Shown here piece by piece: positions 23,102 through 31,607 of a stretch of 41,809 nucleotides of DNA. The notes below the pieces were generated by a model that made no database searches, had not been told where the DNA came from, and saw only the letters and a list, made by a program, of their open reading frames with translations. Positions within the stretch are counted from its first letter, which is position 1. Each line of letters starts with the position of its first letter. The DNA comes from Burkholderiales bacterium (GTDB taxonomy: Bacteria > Pseudomonadota > Gammaproteobacteria > Burkholderiales > Casimicrobiaceae): contig CAJPFI010000052.1 of assembly GCA_905339295.1 (NCBI GenBank), positions 1 through 41,809 on the forward strand. The letters are read 5' to 3'. Position numbers and translations under genes: made by a program.

Positions 23102-23761
23102 ATGTTCGCAGGCCACCTGGGCGCGGCACTGGCCCTCGGACGCGTCGAGCGGCGCGTCAACGTCGGCGTGCTGGTCGTCGCCGCGCTGCTTCTCGACGTT
23201 GCGCTGTGGGCGTTCGTCCTCGTCGGCCGGGAGTCCGTCACGATTCCCGCCGACTTCGCAGCCACGCACCAGCCCGTCTTCGTCTTTCCCTGGTCGCACG
23301 GCCTCGTGGCCAGCCTCGCCTGGTCGGCGCTTGCAGGCGCGGCAGCGTACCTCTGGCATGCGGGTCTGCGGGCCGCACGGACGCGCGCCGCAGCGCTGGT
23401 GGCGGCCGCGGTCTTCTCGCACTGGCTGCTCGATGCGCTCGTCCACGTTCCCGAGTTGCCGCTCGCGGGCGATCGTTCGCTCAAGGTGGGCCTCGGACTG
23501 TGGCAGGTCATGCCCGTCGCACTCGCGGTCGAGGCGATCGTCTTCGCGGCGGGCCTCGCGCTCTTCCTGCCGGGGTCGCGTCTCTCGCGCGCCAGGGCGG
23601 CGTGGCTCACGCTCGTGTGCGCGCTCGTGCTCGCCCTCACCGTCGCCGGCATGACGGTGGCGCCGCCCCCTCCCTCGGCGTCGGCCATGGCCGCGAGTTC
23701 GCTGGGGGCCATCCTCGCCGTCGGCGCGAGCGTGGGCTGGCTCGGCAGGCGCTCCGCGTGA
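23102..23761 (+). CDS. Membrane-bound metal-dependent hydrolase-like protein (DUF457/YdjM type)
   Basis: 219 residues with about six hydrophobic helices. MFAGHLGAALALGRVERRVN places a His in the first helix, VFVFPWSHGLVASLAWSALA has a second, and VAAAVFSHWLLDALVHVPEL holds the HWxxD motif with further His; this arrangement is typical of YdjM/DUF457 proteins, where His and Asp in membrane helices bind metal. The substrate is unknown. Its stop overlaps the GTG start of the next gene (GTGA), so the two are translationally coupled. Confidence 0.82.
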   Translation: MFAGHLGAALALGRVERRVNVGVLVVAALLLDVALWAFVLVGRESVTIPADFAATHQPVFVFPWSHGLVASLAWSALAGAAAYLWHAGLRAARTRAAALVAAAVFSHWLLDALVHVPELPLAGDRSLKVGLGLWQVMPVALAVEAIVFAAGLALFLPGSRLSRARAAWLTLVCALVLALTVAGMTVAPPPPSASAMAASSLGAILAVGASVGWLGRRSA

Positions 23762-24468
23762 ATCGTGAATCCGGCCACGCCGGGCGGGGACTCGACAGGT
23801 CCCGGCGCACGGAAGCGTCGCTGCGAATCGTCCTCGCGGCGGCATCCCTCGCGCTGATCGCGTCGTGCGGATCGACCTCCGAGGCGGCAGACCCCGCCTC
23901 CGACGCGCCGGAGGGCAGGTACCCGTCGACCGTGCCGTACCTGGCGGCCTCCTCGTACACGGAAGCCCTGCGAGCCTGGCGCACGGCGGAGGACGTGAAC
24001 GCCTGGATGGGCGCCGCGTTCGAGTACGACATGTCGCGAGCCATGGCGCTCTCGGAAACGCAGCGCAGCCGCAACGGCGCGCCGGCCATCGCGCGGCCCG
24101 GCGATTTCTTCGCCACGCCGCGCGGAGTCTGCGTCGACCTGTCGCGCTTCGCGGTGGAGACGCTGCGCGCGCTGGATCCGCAGTCGCAGCCGAACTACCT
24201 GATGATCGAGTTCGCGCCCGTCTCCGTCGCCGGCAACACGCTGCGACGGCATTGGCTCGCGACCTTCCGGCGCGAAGGACACCGCTATTTCTTCGCCGAC
24301 TCGAAGCGTCCCGGCCACCTCGCCGGGCCCTACGCCACGATCCAGGAGTTCATCCGGGAATACGAGGCCTACCGCGGCAGGCGGATCGTCGCGTTTCGCG
24401 AGCTCGAGTCCTACGAACGCCGGGTTCGGGCGATGGCCTCCCGGCAACCCCGCGCCGAGCGACCCTGA
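23758..24468 (+). CDS. Transglutaminase-like cysteine peptidase, lipoprotein
   Basis: 236 residues with GTG start at 23758. LRIVLAAASLALIASCGSTS is a lipoprotein signal with the lipobox LIASC. The mature domain shows GVCVDLSRFAVETLRAL (catalytic Cys), LRRHWLATFRREGHRYFFAD with His and Asp in the right order, and SKRPGHLAGPYATIQEFIRE, as in transglutaminase-like (papain-fold) proteins. It likely acts in the periplasm on peptides or envelope protein. It overlaps the upstream membrane-protein gene by 4 bp and forms an operon with it. Confidence 0.82.
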   Translation: MNRESGHAGRGLDRSRRTEASLRIVLAAASLALIASCGSTSEAADPASDAPEGRYPSTVPYLAASSYTEALRAWRTAEDVNAWMGAAFEYDMSRAMALSETQRSRNGAPAIARPGDFFATPRGVCVDLSRFAVETLRALDPQSQPNYLMIEFAPVSVAGNTLRRHWLATFRREGHRYFFADSKRPGHLAGPYATIQEFIREYEAYRGRRIVAFRELESYERRVRAMASRQPRAERP

Positions 24469-24469
24469 C

Positions 24470-24487
24470 CCGGACCGCGCTGTCCGG
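24470..24487. terminator. GC hairpin after the lipoprotein gene
   Basis: CCGGAC and GTCCGG form a 6-bp stem around CGCGCT directly behind the TGA at 24468. No T-run follows, so it is at most a weak terminator between this operon and the convergent haemoglobin gene. Confidence 0.35.
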
Positions 24488-24571
24488 ACGCCGTGGCGCC
24501 GGAACCATGGCGCCCGGTTCGCCGGGGATCCGACGACAGCGGGCCGGATCACCTCCCTCCGGGAAACCTGC

Positions 24572-24934
24572 CTAAACGCGGATGATCTGTCCCTTGAGCG
24601 AGTAGAGGATGGCGATGACATCGTTCTTCGCATCCCCGCCCACGCCGTTCCTGTCCATCGCCGCGACGATATCGTCCATCACCGCCAGGTATTCCTGTTC
24701 GCTGATGTTCATGCCCTTGTGCGTCTCGAGCATCTCGCGACCCGTGTAGGGTTCCGGGCCTCCGGAGCCGGCGCCGAAGAACTCGCGCGCCATCTTCTTG
24801 AGGTGCCCGAGGTCCTTGACGTTCTCGAATCGCGTTCTGACGACGGGGTTGCTCAGGTGCGCCGCGACGATGTCGTCGACGATGCGAGCGATGCCGTCGG
24901 CCCCACCGAGGCGTTCAAACAACGTGGCGGTCAT
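24572..24934 (-). CDS. glbN: Group 1 truncated haemoglobin
   Basis: 120 residues behind GGAGGAGG: MTATLFERLGGADGIARIVD, DIVAAHLSNPVVRTRFENVK, REFFGAGSGGPEPYTGREML, ETHKGMNISEQEYLAVMDDI and NDVIAILYSLKGQIIRV. Length and the opening LFERLGGxxGI, the GGP(E)PYTG loop and the proximal haem-ligand His in ETHKGM are classic for trHb1 (GlbN). Likely roles are NO detoxification or O2 handling. It is transcribed alone, opposite to the genes on its left. Confidence 0.95.
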   Translation of the reverse strand: MTATLFERLGGADGIARIVDDIVAAHLSNPVVRTRFENVKDLGHLKKMAREFFGAGSGGPEPYTGREMLETHKGMNISEQEYLAVMDDIVAAMDRNGVGGDAKNDVIAILYSLKGQIIRV

Positions 24935-25169
24935 GGAGCCTCCTCCGGGCGTTCATCGGGCTGCGTGAAGGGCGGTCAGCCGTTGCCGCAGCGCGGAGCA
25001 ACGGTTCCCTGTCGATCGAATTGACCGGGTCCGGCAGGGCCACTCATGTCGGGCATCGTGCGAATGCGCGCGTGGCCGGACGCTTTCGCCTGCGGCGCGC
25101 GGCGAGCCCGCCGGGCAATCATGCAGGCAGCCCGGCGACGCCCGCTCGCGGCGCGCAGCCCTGCCGCCC

Positions 25170-25539
25170 CTATTGCCTGCGCGGGTCGTCGTCGGGATCG
25201 ACGTAGACGACATCGAAGGGACCGACGCCGTTGATCTGCACGACGGTCTCGACGTCGGTCGAGGCGAAGTGCGGCATGCCGGCCGGGAGATGGACGAAGC
25301 TCGCCGCCGGCGGATGCCGGAGCGACGCGCGGTCCAGCTTCTCCCCGGACCCGACCGCGAACCTTCCCGAGATCACGGTGACGAACTCGTCCTTCGAGTG
25401 ACGATGCGGCGGAATGACGAACCCGGCGGGGAGCCCGAGGCGGAGCACGAACGGCCCCTCCCGGGCCGGGCCCCCCGGCAGGGCGGCGGCCTGTGCGCCC
25501 GGCGGCGGCCGCAACGAGCGAAAACGTGGAATGCCTCAT
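25170..25539 (-). pseudogene. Exported cupin protein interrupted by an apparent 1-nt frameshift
   Basis: From ATG 25539 the frame starts MRHSTFSLVAAAAG, a signal-peptide start, then runs into disorder. The next frame holds AQAAALPGGPAREGPFVLRL, GLPAGFVIPPHRHSKDEFVT, VISGRFAVGSG and FVHLPAGMPHFASTDVET, a full cupin whose metal ligands are the His pair in PPHRHSKDE and the later His of MPHF. Removing one G in the GGG at 25498-25500 joins both parts into a signal peptide ending AAAAGAQA. Either a real frameshift or a sequencing error in a homopolymer. It follows the methyltransferase gene by 42 nt on the same strand. Confidence 0.75.
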
Positions 25540-25581
25540 GACCTGGTCCCTTGCCGTTGCACCGGGCGCGAACGGCGTTCG

Positions 25582-26433
25582 TCAGCGCCGCGTGATCACG
25601 ATCTCGAGGTACTCGCCGGGCACGACCATCGTGCCGTCCCCCGCGCGGTTGAACCGGTCGACCAGCGCCATGAGATCGTGCTGCAGCGCCGATTGCGCCG
25701 CAGGCTCGAGCGCGGCGAAGGTCTTGAGCACCGGGCCGTACCAGGTCCTGAAGACCTCGAGCCAGTGCTCCGGGGAGCGGTAGCGAAACACGAATTCCCG
25801 CGGGGTCGCCGCGATCGCGGCCGACTGCCGCTCGAACAGTTCGGCGATCCGCGCGCGCGTGCCCCACAGCGCCGGCGACCTGACGCCCGCCGGCGGCGGG
25901 ACGTGCTTGCCGATGGTCTTGAAGAGCTGGCCGATGAACCCCTCGGGCGTCCAGTTGGCGAGCCCGATCCTGCCGCCGCGGGCGCAGACGCGAAGCATCT
26001 CGGACGCGGCGCGATCCTGGTCGGGCGTGAACATCACGCCGAAGGTCGACACGACCGCGTCGAAGCTCTCGTCCGCGAACGGCAGCGCCTCCGCGTCGGC
26101 CTCGCGGAACTCGATGTCGAGCCGGTCGGCCGCGGCCCGTTCGCGTGCGTGCTCGAGCAGCGCGGGCACGTAGTCGGAGGCCACCACGCTGCACCAGCGG
26201 CGGGCCGCGGCGAGGGAGGCGTTGCCGTTGCCGGCGGCGACGTCGAGCACCTTCTGTCCCGAGCGGAGGTCGAGAGCCTCGCACAGCGTCTCGCCGACGA
26301 TCTGCAGCGTGGTGCCGATGAGGGCATAATTGCCCGACGACCACGCCAGCTGCTGGCGGGCCTTGAGCGCCTTGAGGTCGACCTGGCCGCCGGATGGGCG
26401 GGTTTGCGTACCGGTTGAAGCGACAGATTCCAT
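25582..26433 (-). CDS. Class I SAM-dependent methyltransferase
   Basis: 283 residues: KALKARQQLAWSSGNYALIG, GQKVLDVAAGNGNASLAAAR (motif I), VVASDYVPALLEHARERAAA, EFREADAEALPFADESFDAV, VSTFGVMFTPDQDRAASEML and GGRIGLANWTPEGFIGQLF. This is a UbiE/COQ5-like small-molecule methyltransferase of the widespread 'LKxRQQxAWSSGDY' group. The first gene of a two-gene minus-strand unit with the cupin; its start faces the BTAD regulator, with 115 bp between them, so control by that regulator is plausible. Confidence 0.92.
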   Translation of the reverse strand: MESVASTGTQTRPSGGQVDLKALKARQQLAWSSGNYALIGTTLQIVGETLCEALDLRSGQKVLDVAAGNGNASLAAARRWCSVVASDYVPALLEHARERAAADRLDIEFREADAEALPFADESFDAVVSTFGVMFTPDQDRAASEMLRVCARGGRIGLANWTPEGFIGQLFKTIGKHVPPPAGVRSPALWGTRARIAELFERQSAAIAATPREFVFRYRSPEHWLEVFRTWYGPVLKTFAALEPAAQSALQHDLMALVDRFNRAGDGTMVVPGEYLEIVITRR

Positions 26434-26548
26434 GTCCGTTCTCCGTAAGGTCCTGCGATGTTCCGCCTCGCGATCGCGAAGGCGACGATGTCGGGGCCCG
26501 GCCGAGTTCTCGTGCCGTGGCCGTCGGGTTCAACCGTAATCCCCATGC

Positions 26549-28606
26549 GTGGAGGCGCGCGTGGTAGCCGGCGTGGGAATGCCCGTGGAATCCGATCGCG
26601 CCGACCGTCCGGGCGGCGGCCCCGCCCTGCGCGTGCGCCTGCTCGGGCCGATGACGGTCATCCGGGACGGCGCCGCGCTCGCGCTGCCGGCGTCACGCAA
26701 GGCGCGCGCGCTCTTCGCCTATTTGGCCGTGGCGCCGCGCGCCGTCGCGAGGAGCCAGCTCTGCGAGCTGCTGTGGGAGACTCCCAGCGATCCGCGGGGC
26801 GAACTCCGCTGGTGCCTGAGCAAGGTCCGGAGCATCGTCGACGGGGGTGAGCGCCGACGCGTGATCACCCGCGAGGACACGGTCGGGCTCGACCTGGCGG
26901 ATTGCTCGGTCGACGCGACGGAGATCGCCCGCGCGGCCGACGAGGGCATCGAGACGCTGGCGCCGGAGAGGCAACGGGCGCTGTCCGCGCTGTTCGGCGG
27001 CGATTTCCTGGAAGGCCTGGAGATCGGGCGAAGCCCGGCCTTCGACGCGTGGCTCACCGCGCAGCGGCGGCGTTTCCGGGGCTGTCATGCGGCGTTGCTG
27101 GAACATCTCGTCAGGAGCGTTCCCGACGACGAGGCGTTCGTGCACCTGGAGAAGTGGCTGCAGTTGTCCCCGTTCGATCAGCACGTGCACGGGATCCTGC
27201 TGGCCGCGCTCGCGCGGCGCGGCCGGATCCGGGAAGGCGAACAGCACCTCGCGACGACCGTGCGGCTGTTCGAGGCCGAAGGCCTCGATCCGAGGCCGAT
27301 GCGCGACGCTTGGCGCGCCACCCGGTCGCAGTACGCACGTCCGCCGGGCGCCGAGGCGGCCAGCGTCTCCGTGACGACGGCGCCGACGGGCGGCCGCGAC
27401 GACGACGCCGCCGCCGGCCCCCGCCGCGCATCGCTGGCGGTGATGCCGTTCGTCGACAGCGACGGCTCGACGGGCGCCCGTGGCGGGGCCGCCGACGCCC
27501 TCGCCCACGACGTGATCACGCGGCTCGCCAAGCTGCGCAGCCTGTTCGTGATCGCGCAGGGAACGGTGTTTGCACTGCACGAGCGACGCGTCGGTCCGGA
27601 AGAGGCCGGCCGGATGCTCGACGTGGACTACGTCGCCAGCGGGACCGTGCGGCGCCAGGGCAAGCGACTCACCGTGTCGGTCGAGCTGACCGAGACGCGC
27701 ACCGCCCGGATCGCCTGGACGGAGGTCTTCGACCATTCGTCGGACGATGCGTTTGTCGTCCTCGACGAGATCGGCAACCGGATCGTCGCGTCGATCGCCA
27801 GCGAGATCGAGGCGATCGAGCGCAACCGCGCGATCCTGAAACCGCCGAACTCGCTCGACGCGTGGGAGGCCCATCATCGCGGCCTGTGGCACATGTACCG
27901 GTTCAACAGGACCGACAACGAGCTCGCCCGGCACTTCTTCGAGACGGCGGTGCAGCTCGATCCGACCTTCGCGCGCGCCTACGCCGGACTGTCGTTCACG
28001 CATTTCCAGAACGCTTTCCAGGGCTGGGCCGAGCGCGCGCCCGAGATCGACCGCGCGTACGGCGCCGCGGGGCAGAGCCTCATGGCCGACGATCGCGACC
28101 CCGCGGCGCACTGGGCGATGGGCCGGGCGCTCTGGCTTCGCGGCCGTCACGACCAGTCCGTCGTCGAGCTCGAGCAGGCCATCGACCTGAGCCCGAACTT
28201 CGCGCTGGGTCACTACACGCTGGCCTTCGTGAACTCGCAGGCGGGCGACCCGCGCGCCGCGATCTCGTCGTCCGATCACTCGCGGCACCTGAGCCCGTTC
28301 GATCCGCTGCTGTTCGGGATGCTCGGCTCGCGCGCGATGGCGCTCGTGCGCCTGGGCCAGTTCGACGAGGCTGCGCAATGGGCCGTCAAGGCCGCGGCCC
28401 GTCCCAACGCGCATCCGCACATCCTCGCGATCGCGGCCTTCAGCCTGGCACTGGCCGGTTCGCTCGACGAGGCGCGCACCCACGCCACCGCGATCCGCAG
28501 GACGTTGCCGCGATACGGCGTCTCGGACTTCCTCGGCGCCTTCCAGTTCGATCCGCACGGCGCGGCGCTGTTCCGGGCGGGCGCCAGGCGAGTCGGGATG
28601 ACGTGA
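26549..28606 (+). CDS. BTAD-domain transcriptional regulator with TolB-like and TPR parts
   Basis: 685 residues if started at GTG 26549; ATG 26579 is an alternative. Residues about 27-105 form an OmpR/SARP winged helix (LRVRLLGPMTVIRDGAALAL, RKARALFAYLAVAP, LCELLWE), 108-262 the BTAD helices, 292-415 a FlgO/TolB-like domain as in adenylate-cyclase-linked proteins (RRASLAVMPFVDSDGS, DYVASGTVRRQGKRLTVSVE), and 430-650 TPR repeats (LDPTFARAYAGLSF, LSPNFALGHYTLAF). It lacks a cyclase domain. It is divergent from the methyltransferase-cupin pair, its probable target. Confidence 0.88.
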   Translation: MEARVVAGVGMPVESDRADRPGGGPALRVRLLGPMTVIRDGAALALPASRKARALFAYLAVAPRAVARSQLCELLWETPSDPRGELRWCLSKVRSIVDGGERRRVITREDTVGLDLADCSVDATEIARAADEGIETLAPERQRALSALFGGDFLEGLEIGRSPAFDAWLTAQRRRFRGCHAALLEHLVRSVPDDEAFVHLEKWLQLSPFDQHVHGILLAALARRGRIREGEQHLATTVRLFEAEGLDPRPMRDAWRATRSQYARPPGAEAASVSVTTAPTGGRDDDAAAGPRRASLAVMPFVDSDGSTGARGGAADALAHDVITRLAKLRSLFVIAQGTVFALHERRVGPEEAGRMLDVDYVASGTVRRQGKRLTVSVELTETRTARIAWTEVFDHSSDDAFVVLDEIGNRIVASIASEIEAIERNRAILKPPNSLDAWEAHHRGLWHMYRFNRTDNELARHFFETAVQLDPTFARAYAGLSFTHFQNAFQGWAERAPEIDRAYGAAGQSLMADDRDPAAHWAMGRALWLRGRHDQSVVELEQAIDLSPNFALGHYTLAFVNSQAGDPRAAISSSDHSRHLSPFDPLLFGMLGSRAMALVRLGQFDEAAQWAVKAAARPNAHPHILAIAAFSLALAGSLDEARTHATAIRRTLPRYGVSDFLGAFQFDPHGAALFRAGARRVGMT

Positions 28607-28665
28607 GTGGCGGGCCACGCCGATTGCCCGGCAACGCCGGACCGGAGTCCCGCGGGAGACCCGCC

Positions 28666-29109
28666 GTGAAGATCACCGCGAACGTGCGCAATGCCGGCCA
28701 CGACCATCGTGTCGCCGTGACGACCGAAGGCGACACGCGCAGCCTCGCGATCCCCTCCAGGGCATCGGGCCCGGGGTCCGGCGTCAACGGCGGCGAATTC
28801 CTGATGCTCGCGCTCGCGACCTGCGACTGCAACGACATCTACCGCGAGGCCGAGCGCTCGTCCGTCCCGGTCGGGTCGGTCGAGGTCGAGGCGCAGGCCG
28901 ACTTCGCAGGGATCGGCATCGCCGCCACGAACATCAGCTATCGCGCGCGCATCGTTTCCACGGCGTCGCACGCCGACATCGACGCGCTGCTGCGACGGAC
29001 CGACGCCGTGGCGGAAGTGCAGAACACGCTGCGCGCCGGCGCGAAGGTGACACGGCACGCGTGGGAGGCCGCGCAGCCCGCGCGACGCGAGGGCGTCGAC
29101 GATGGCTGA
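28666..29109 (+). CDS. OsmC-family protein
   Basis: 147 residues from GTG 28666 (MKITANVRNAGHDHRVAVTT). GVNGGEFLMLALATCDCNDI is the helix with the peroxidatic-type Cys of OsmC/Ohr proteins, and SVEVEAQADFAGIGIAATNI and the C-terminal LRRTDAVAEVQNTL complete the swapped dimer fold. The residue pattern TCDCN differs from the standard single Cys and the second resolving Cys is not seen elsewhere, so peroxidase activity is uncertain. It lies 59 nt after the BTAD gene and could be co-transcribed. Confidence 0.85.
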   Translation: MKITANVRNAGHDHRVAVTTEGDTRSLAIPSRASGPGSGVNGGEFLMLALATCDCNDIYREAERSSVPVGSVEVEAQADFAGIGIAATNISYRARIVSTASHADIDALLRRTDAVAEVQNTLRAGAKVTRHAWEAAQPARREGVDDG

Positions 29110-29241
29110 CCGCGCGCTCGACCGCGTGCCGGCGCGCGAGGCGCGTCCGGCGGACGCAGGCGACGGCGAGGCGCCCGGCCGGAACGTCATGGCCACGTGC
29201 GCCCACCGCCTCGCTCGATCGCCGTCCGCTCGGGAGTGATC

Positions 29242-29778
29242 ATGGCAAGGAAGCGCTTGGCGCTCGGCAAGGTCTACACGCTGCTCGAACCGGGCCCTGT
29301 CGTTCTGCTGACGACCGCCGCCGCGGGGCGGTCGAACGTGATGACCCTGTCGTGGCACTCGATGCTCGAGTTCGAGCCGCCGCTGATCGGATGCGTCGTG
29401 AGCAATCGCAATCACTCCTACGGCCTGCTGCGCGCGTCCAGGGAGTGCGTCATCAACCTTCCCGGCGCCGACCTCGCGAAGCAGGTCGTGGGCTGCGGCA
29501 ACGCCACCGGCGCGAGGACGGACAAGTTCAGGAAGTTCGGCCTCACGCCGGTCCCGGCCGAGCGCGTCCGCGCCCCGCTGATCGACGATTGCATCGCGAG
29601 CATCGAATGCCGCGTCGTCGACACGAGCATGGTGGCGAAGTACTCGTTCTTCGTCCTCGAGGCCGTCGCGGCCGTGGCGGATCCGAAGCCGAAGGATCCG
29701 CGCACGCTGCACCATCGCGGGTACGGCAGCTTCATGGTGGCGGGCGAGACCCTGAAGCTGCGGTCGAGGATGAAATAG
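29242..29778 (+). CDS. Flavin reductase-like (FMN-binding split barrel) protein
   Basis: 178 residues from ATG 29242 behind GGGAG. KVYTLLEPGPVVLLTTAAAG, RSNVMTLSWHSMLEFEPPLI, GCVVSNRNHSYGLLRASREC, VINLPGADLAKQVVGCGNAT and YSFFVLEAVAA follow the flavin-reductase-like family (FlaRed/YP_ type). It binds FMN in a dimeric split barrel; the physiological acceptor is unknown. The next gene is 300 bp away. Confidence 0.92.
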   Translation: MARKRLALGKVYTLLEPGPVVLLTTAAAGRSNVMTLSWHSMLEFEPPLIGCVVSNRNHSYGLLRASRECVINLPGADLAKQVVGCGNATGARTDKFRKFGLTPVPAERVRAPLIDDCIASIECRVVDTSMVAKYSFFVLEAVAAVADPKPKDPRTLHHRGYGSFMVAGETLKLRSRMK

Positions 29779-30084
29779 CGGGAGGGCGCGCGACGCGCGC
29801 ACGCACGAACGCCCGGCCGGCGACCCCGCGGCGCGCAGCCCGGGCGGCGCTGCAATCGCGGCGCGGAGCGAACCTCGCCGCGCCCGGATACCTCGCCTTG
29901 GCTCATCGAACGCGCGGCGACGTGACGACTTGCGCGCCGGCCCGGAAGCGAATCCCGATCCGGCCACGTGGCGCACCGGGCTCGACCGGCCGCTGCTTCG
30001 TCCGCCGGAGCGGGCTCGCATGGCGCGCCGGCGTGGCGCGACGCACGCGCGGCGCAATCCCGCCGGAACGCAGGTGAGGCCGAC
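29779..30084. other. Spacer, no gene recognised
   Basis: About 300 bp of very GC-rich DNA. A few open frames occur without start signals or domains. Nothing repetitive or palindromic stands out. Confidence 0.45.
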
Positions 30085-30663
30085 ATGAAGCTCGCGGTGC
30101 GACCGCTCACGCCGGATCGCTGGCCCGATCTGGAAACGGTATTTCTCGCCGCCGGGTGCTCGGTGGCGCGCCAGTGCTGGTGCATGCACTACCGGCGCAG
30201 CGGCCCGCGCGGACCGTTGCCGCGCGGGGTCACGCACGCGCAGGCGAATCGCGCCGATCTCGCGGCGCTGGTCGCGTCGGGCGAACCGCCGGGGCTGATC
30301 GGCTATCGGGGCAAGGTCCCGGTGGGCTGGGTCTCGCTCGGCCCGCGCGAAGCCTACGCGAGGCTGCGGCGCTCGCCCGTGATGAAGGCCGTCGACGACC
30401 GGCCGGTCTGGTCGATCGTCTGCTTCGTCGTGCCGTCGGCGCACCGCGGCCAGGGTGTCGCCCGGGCGCTGCTCGACGGCGCGATCGCCTACGCGAGACG
30501 GCGCGGCGTGACGCTGCTCGAAGCCTATCCGGTCGACAAGCCCGGCCGCGCCGACGACGACTCGCTGTGGTTCGGCGTCAAGTCGATGTACGATGCCGCC
30601 GGATTCGGGGAAGTCGCTCGCCGCAAGCCGCGGCGGCCGATCGTCCGGATCCGGATCGCCTGA
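30085..30663 (+). CDS. GNAT-family N-acetyltransferase
   Basis: 192 residues: MKLAVRPLTPDRWPDLETVF, SVARQCWCMHYRRSG, VGWVSLGPREAYARLRRSPV, VWSIVCFVVPSAHRGQGVAR (acetyl-CoA loop HRGQGVA) and LLDGAIAYARRRGVTLLEAY. The CWCMHYR block after the first helix and the VDKPGRADDDSLWFGVKSMY end are typical of a large uncharacterised subgroup of GNATs (GDPRxCWCxxWR type). Substrate unknown. Single gene. Confidence 0.92.
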   Translation: MKLAVRPLTPDRWPDLETVFLAAGCSVARQCWCMHYRRSGPRGPLPRGVTHAQANRADLAALVASGEPPGLIGYRGKVPVGWVSLGPREAYARLRRSPVMKAVDDRPVWSIVCFVVPSAHRGQGVARALLDGAIAYARRRGVTLLEAYPVDKPGRADDDSLWFGVKSMYDAAGFGEVARRKPRRPIVRIRIA

Positions 30664-30737
30664 GCCGTTCGTCGCGTGCGCGCAGGCAGTCCCGTGGTCC
30701 CGGCCCGTCTCGCAGCGCCCAATCCATCGGTGGTCCC

Positions 30738-31571
30738 ATGATGCAGATCGACGACCGCGAATCGAACACCGCCGATGCCTACACCCCGCACGAGATCGCC
30801 GCCAAGGTCGAGCGGCAGGGCGTCGCCAAGGCGCGCACCGACGGCCTCACGCTGCTCGTGCTCGCGGTCCTCGCCGGCGCGTTCGTCTCGCTGGGTGCCC
30901 TGTTCTTCACGGTGATCGTCACCGAGTCGTCGCTGGGATTCGGCGTGACGCGCATGCTCGGCGGCCTGGGATTCTGCCTCGGGCTCGTGCTGGTCGTGGT
31001 CGCGGGCGCCGAGCTCTTCACCGGCAACAACCTTCTGGCGATGGCCTGGGCCACCGGGCTCATCCGCACCGGCGACGTGCTGCGGAACTGGCTCATCGTG
31101 TACGTCGGCAACGTGGTGGGCTGTCTCGGCACCGTGGTGCTCGTGCTGTGGGGCGACGTCGCGAGCCTCGGCGGCGGCGCGGTGGGCGCGACTGCGGTCG
31201 GCATCGCCGTCGCCAAGGCCGGCCTCGCGCCCGGCGAGGCGTTCGCGCGCGGCGTGCTCTGCAATGCGCTGGTGTGCCTCGCCGCCTGGCTCGCGATGGG
31301 CGGACGCAGCGTGACCGACCGGATCCTGGCGGTGCTGTTCCCGATCACCGCGTTCGTCGCGATCGGGCTCGAGCACTCGATCGCCAACTGGTTCTTCCTT
31401 CCGTTCGGCTACGCGCTGGCGCCGCAGGGCGCGGTGCCGGTCGCCGGCATCGCCGCCAACATCGTCGCGGTCACCGCGGGCAACATCGCCGGCGGGACGC
31501 TGCTCGTCGCCGGCGTGTACTGGATCGCGTACCTGCGCGAGGGCCGCCGGCGGCGCGACCCGAGCGGCTGA
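30738..31571 (+). CDS. Formate/nitrite transporter family channel
   Basis: 277 residues. After a polar start with YTPHEIAAKVERQGVAKART, six helices: LLVLAVLAGAFVSLGALFFT, GLGFCLGLVLVVVAGAELFT, GNNLLAMAWATG, LIVYVGNVVGCLGTVVLVLW, GVLCNALVCLAAWLAMGGRS, FPITAFVAIGLEHSIANWFF and GNIAGGTLLVAGVYWIAYLR. GAELFTGNN and the GLEHSIANW loop with its His are the filter residues of FocA/NirC channels. Ion could be formate, nitrite or hydrosulfide; neighbours give no clue. Confidence 0.95.
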   Translation: MMQIDDRESNTADAYTPHEIAAKVERQGVAKARTDGLTLLVLAVLAGAFVSLGALFFTVIVTESSLGFGVTRMLGGLGFCLGLVLVVVAGAELFTGNNLLAMAWATGLIRTGDVLRNWLIVYVGNVVGCLGTVVLVLWGDVASLGGGAVGATAVGIAVAKAGLAPGEAFARGVLCNALVCLAAWLAMGGRSVTDRILAVLFPITAFVAIGLEHSIANWFFLPFGYALAPQGAVPVAGIAANIVAVTAGNIAGGTLLVAGVYWIAYLREGRRRRDPSG

Positions 31572-31607
31572 CATGCCATGCGGCGCGATCGATCGAACGG
31601 AGTCACG

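Noticed and set aside
22549..24633. 694-codon open frame on the minus strand
   Set aside because: Shadow of the hydrolase end, small Cys-rich, membrane and lipoprotein genes, all of which have family motifs on the + strand.
26693..28618. 641-codon open frame on the minus strand
   Set aside because: Complement of the BTAD/TPR regulator, whose motifs are unambiguous on the + strand.
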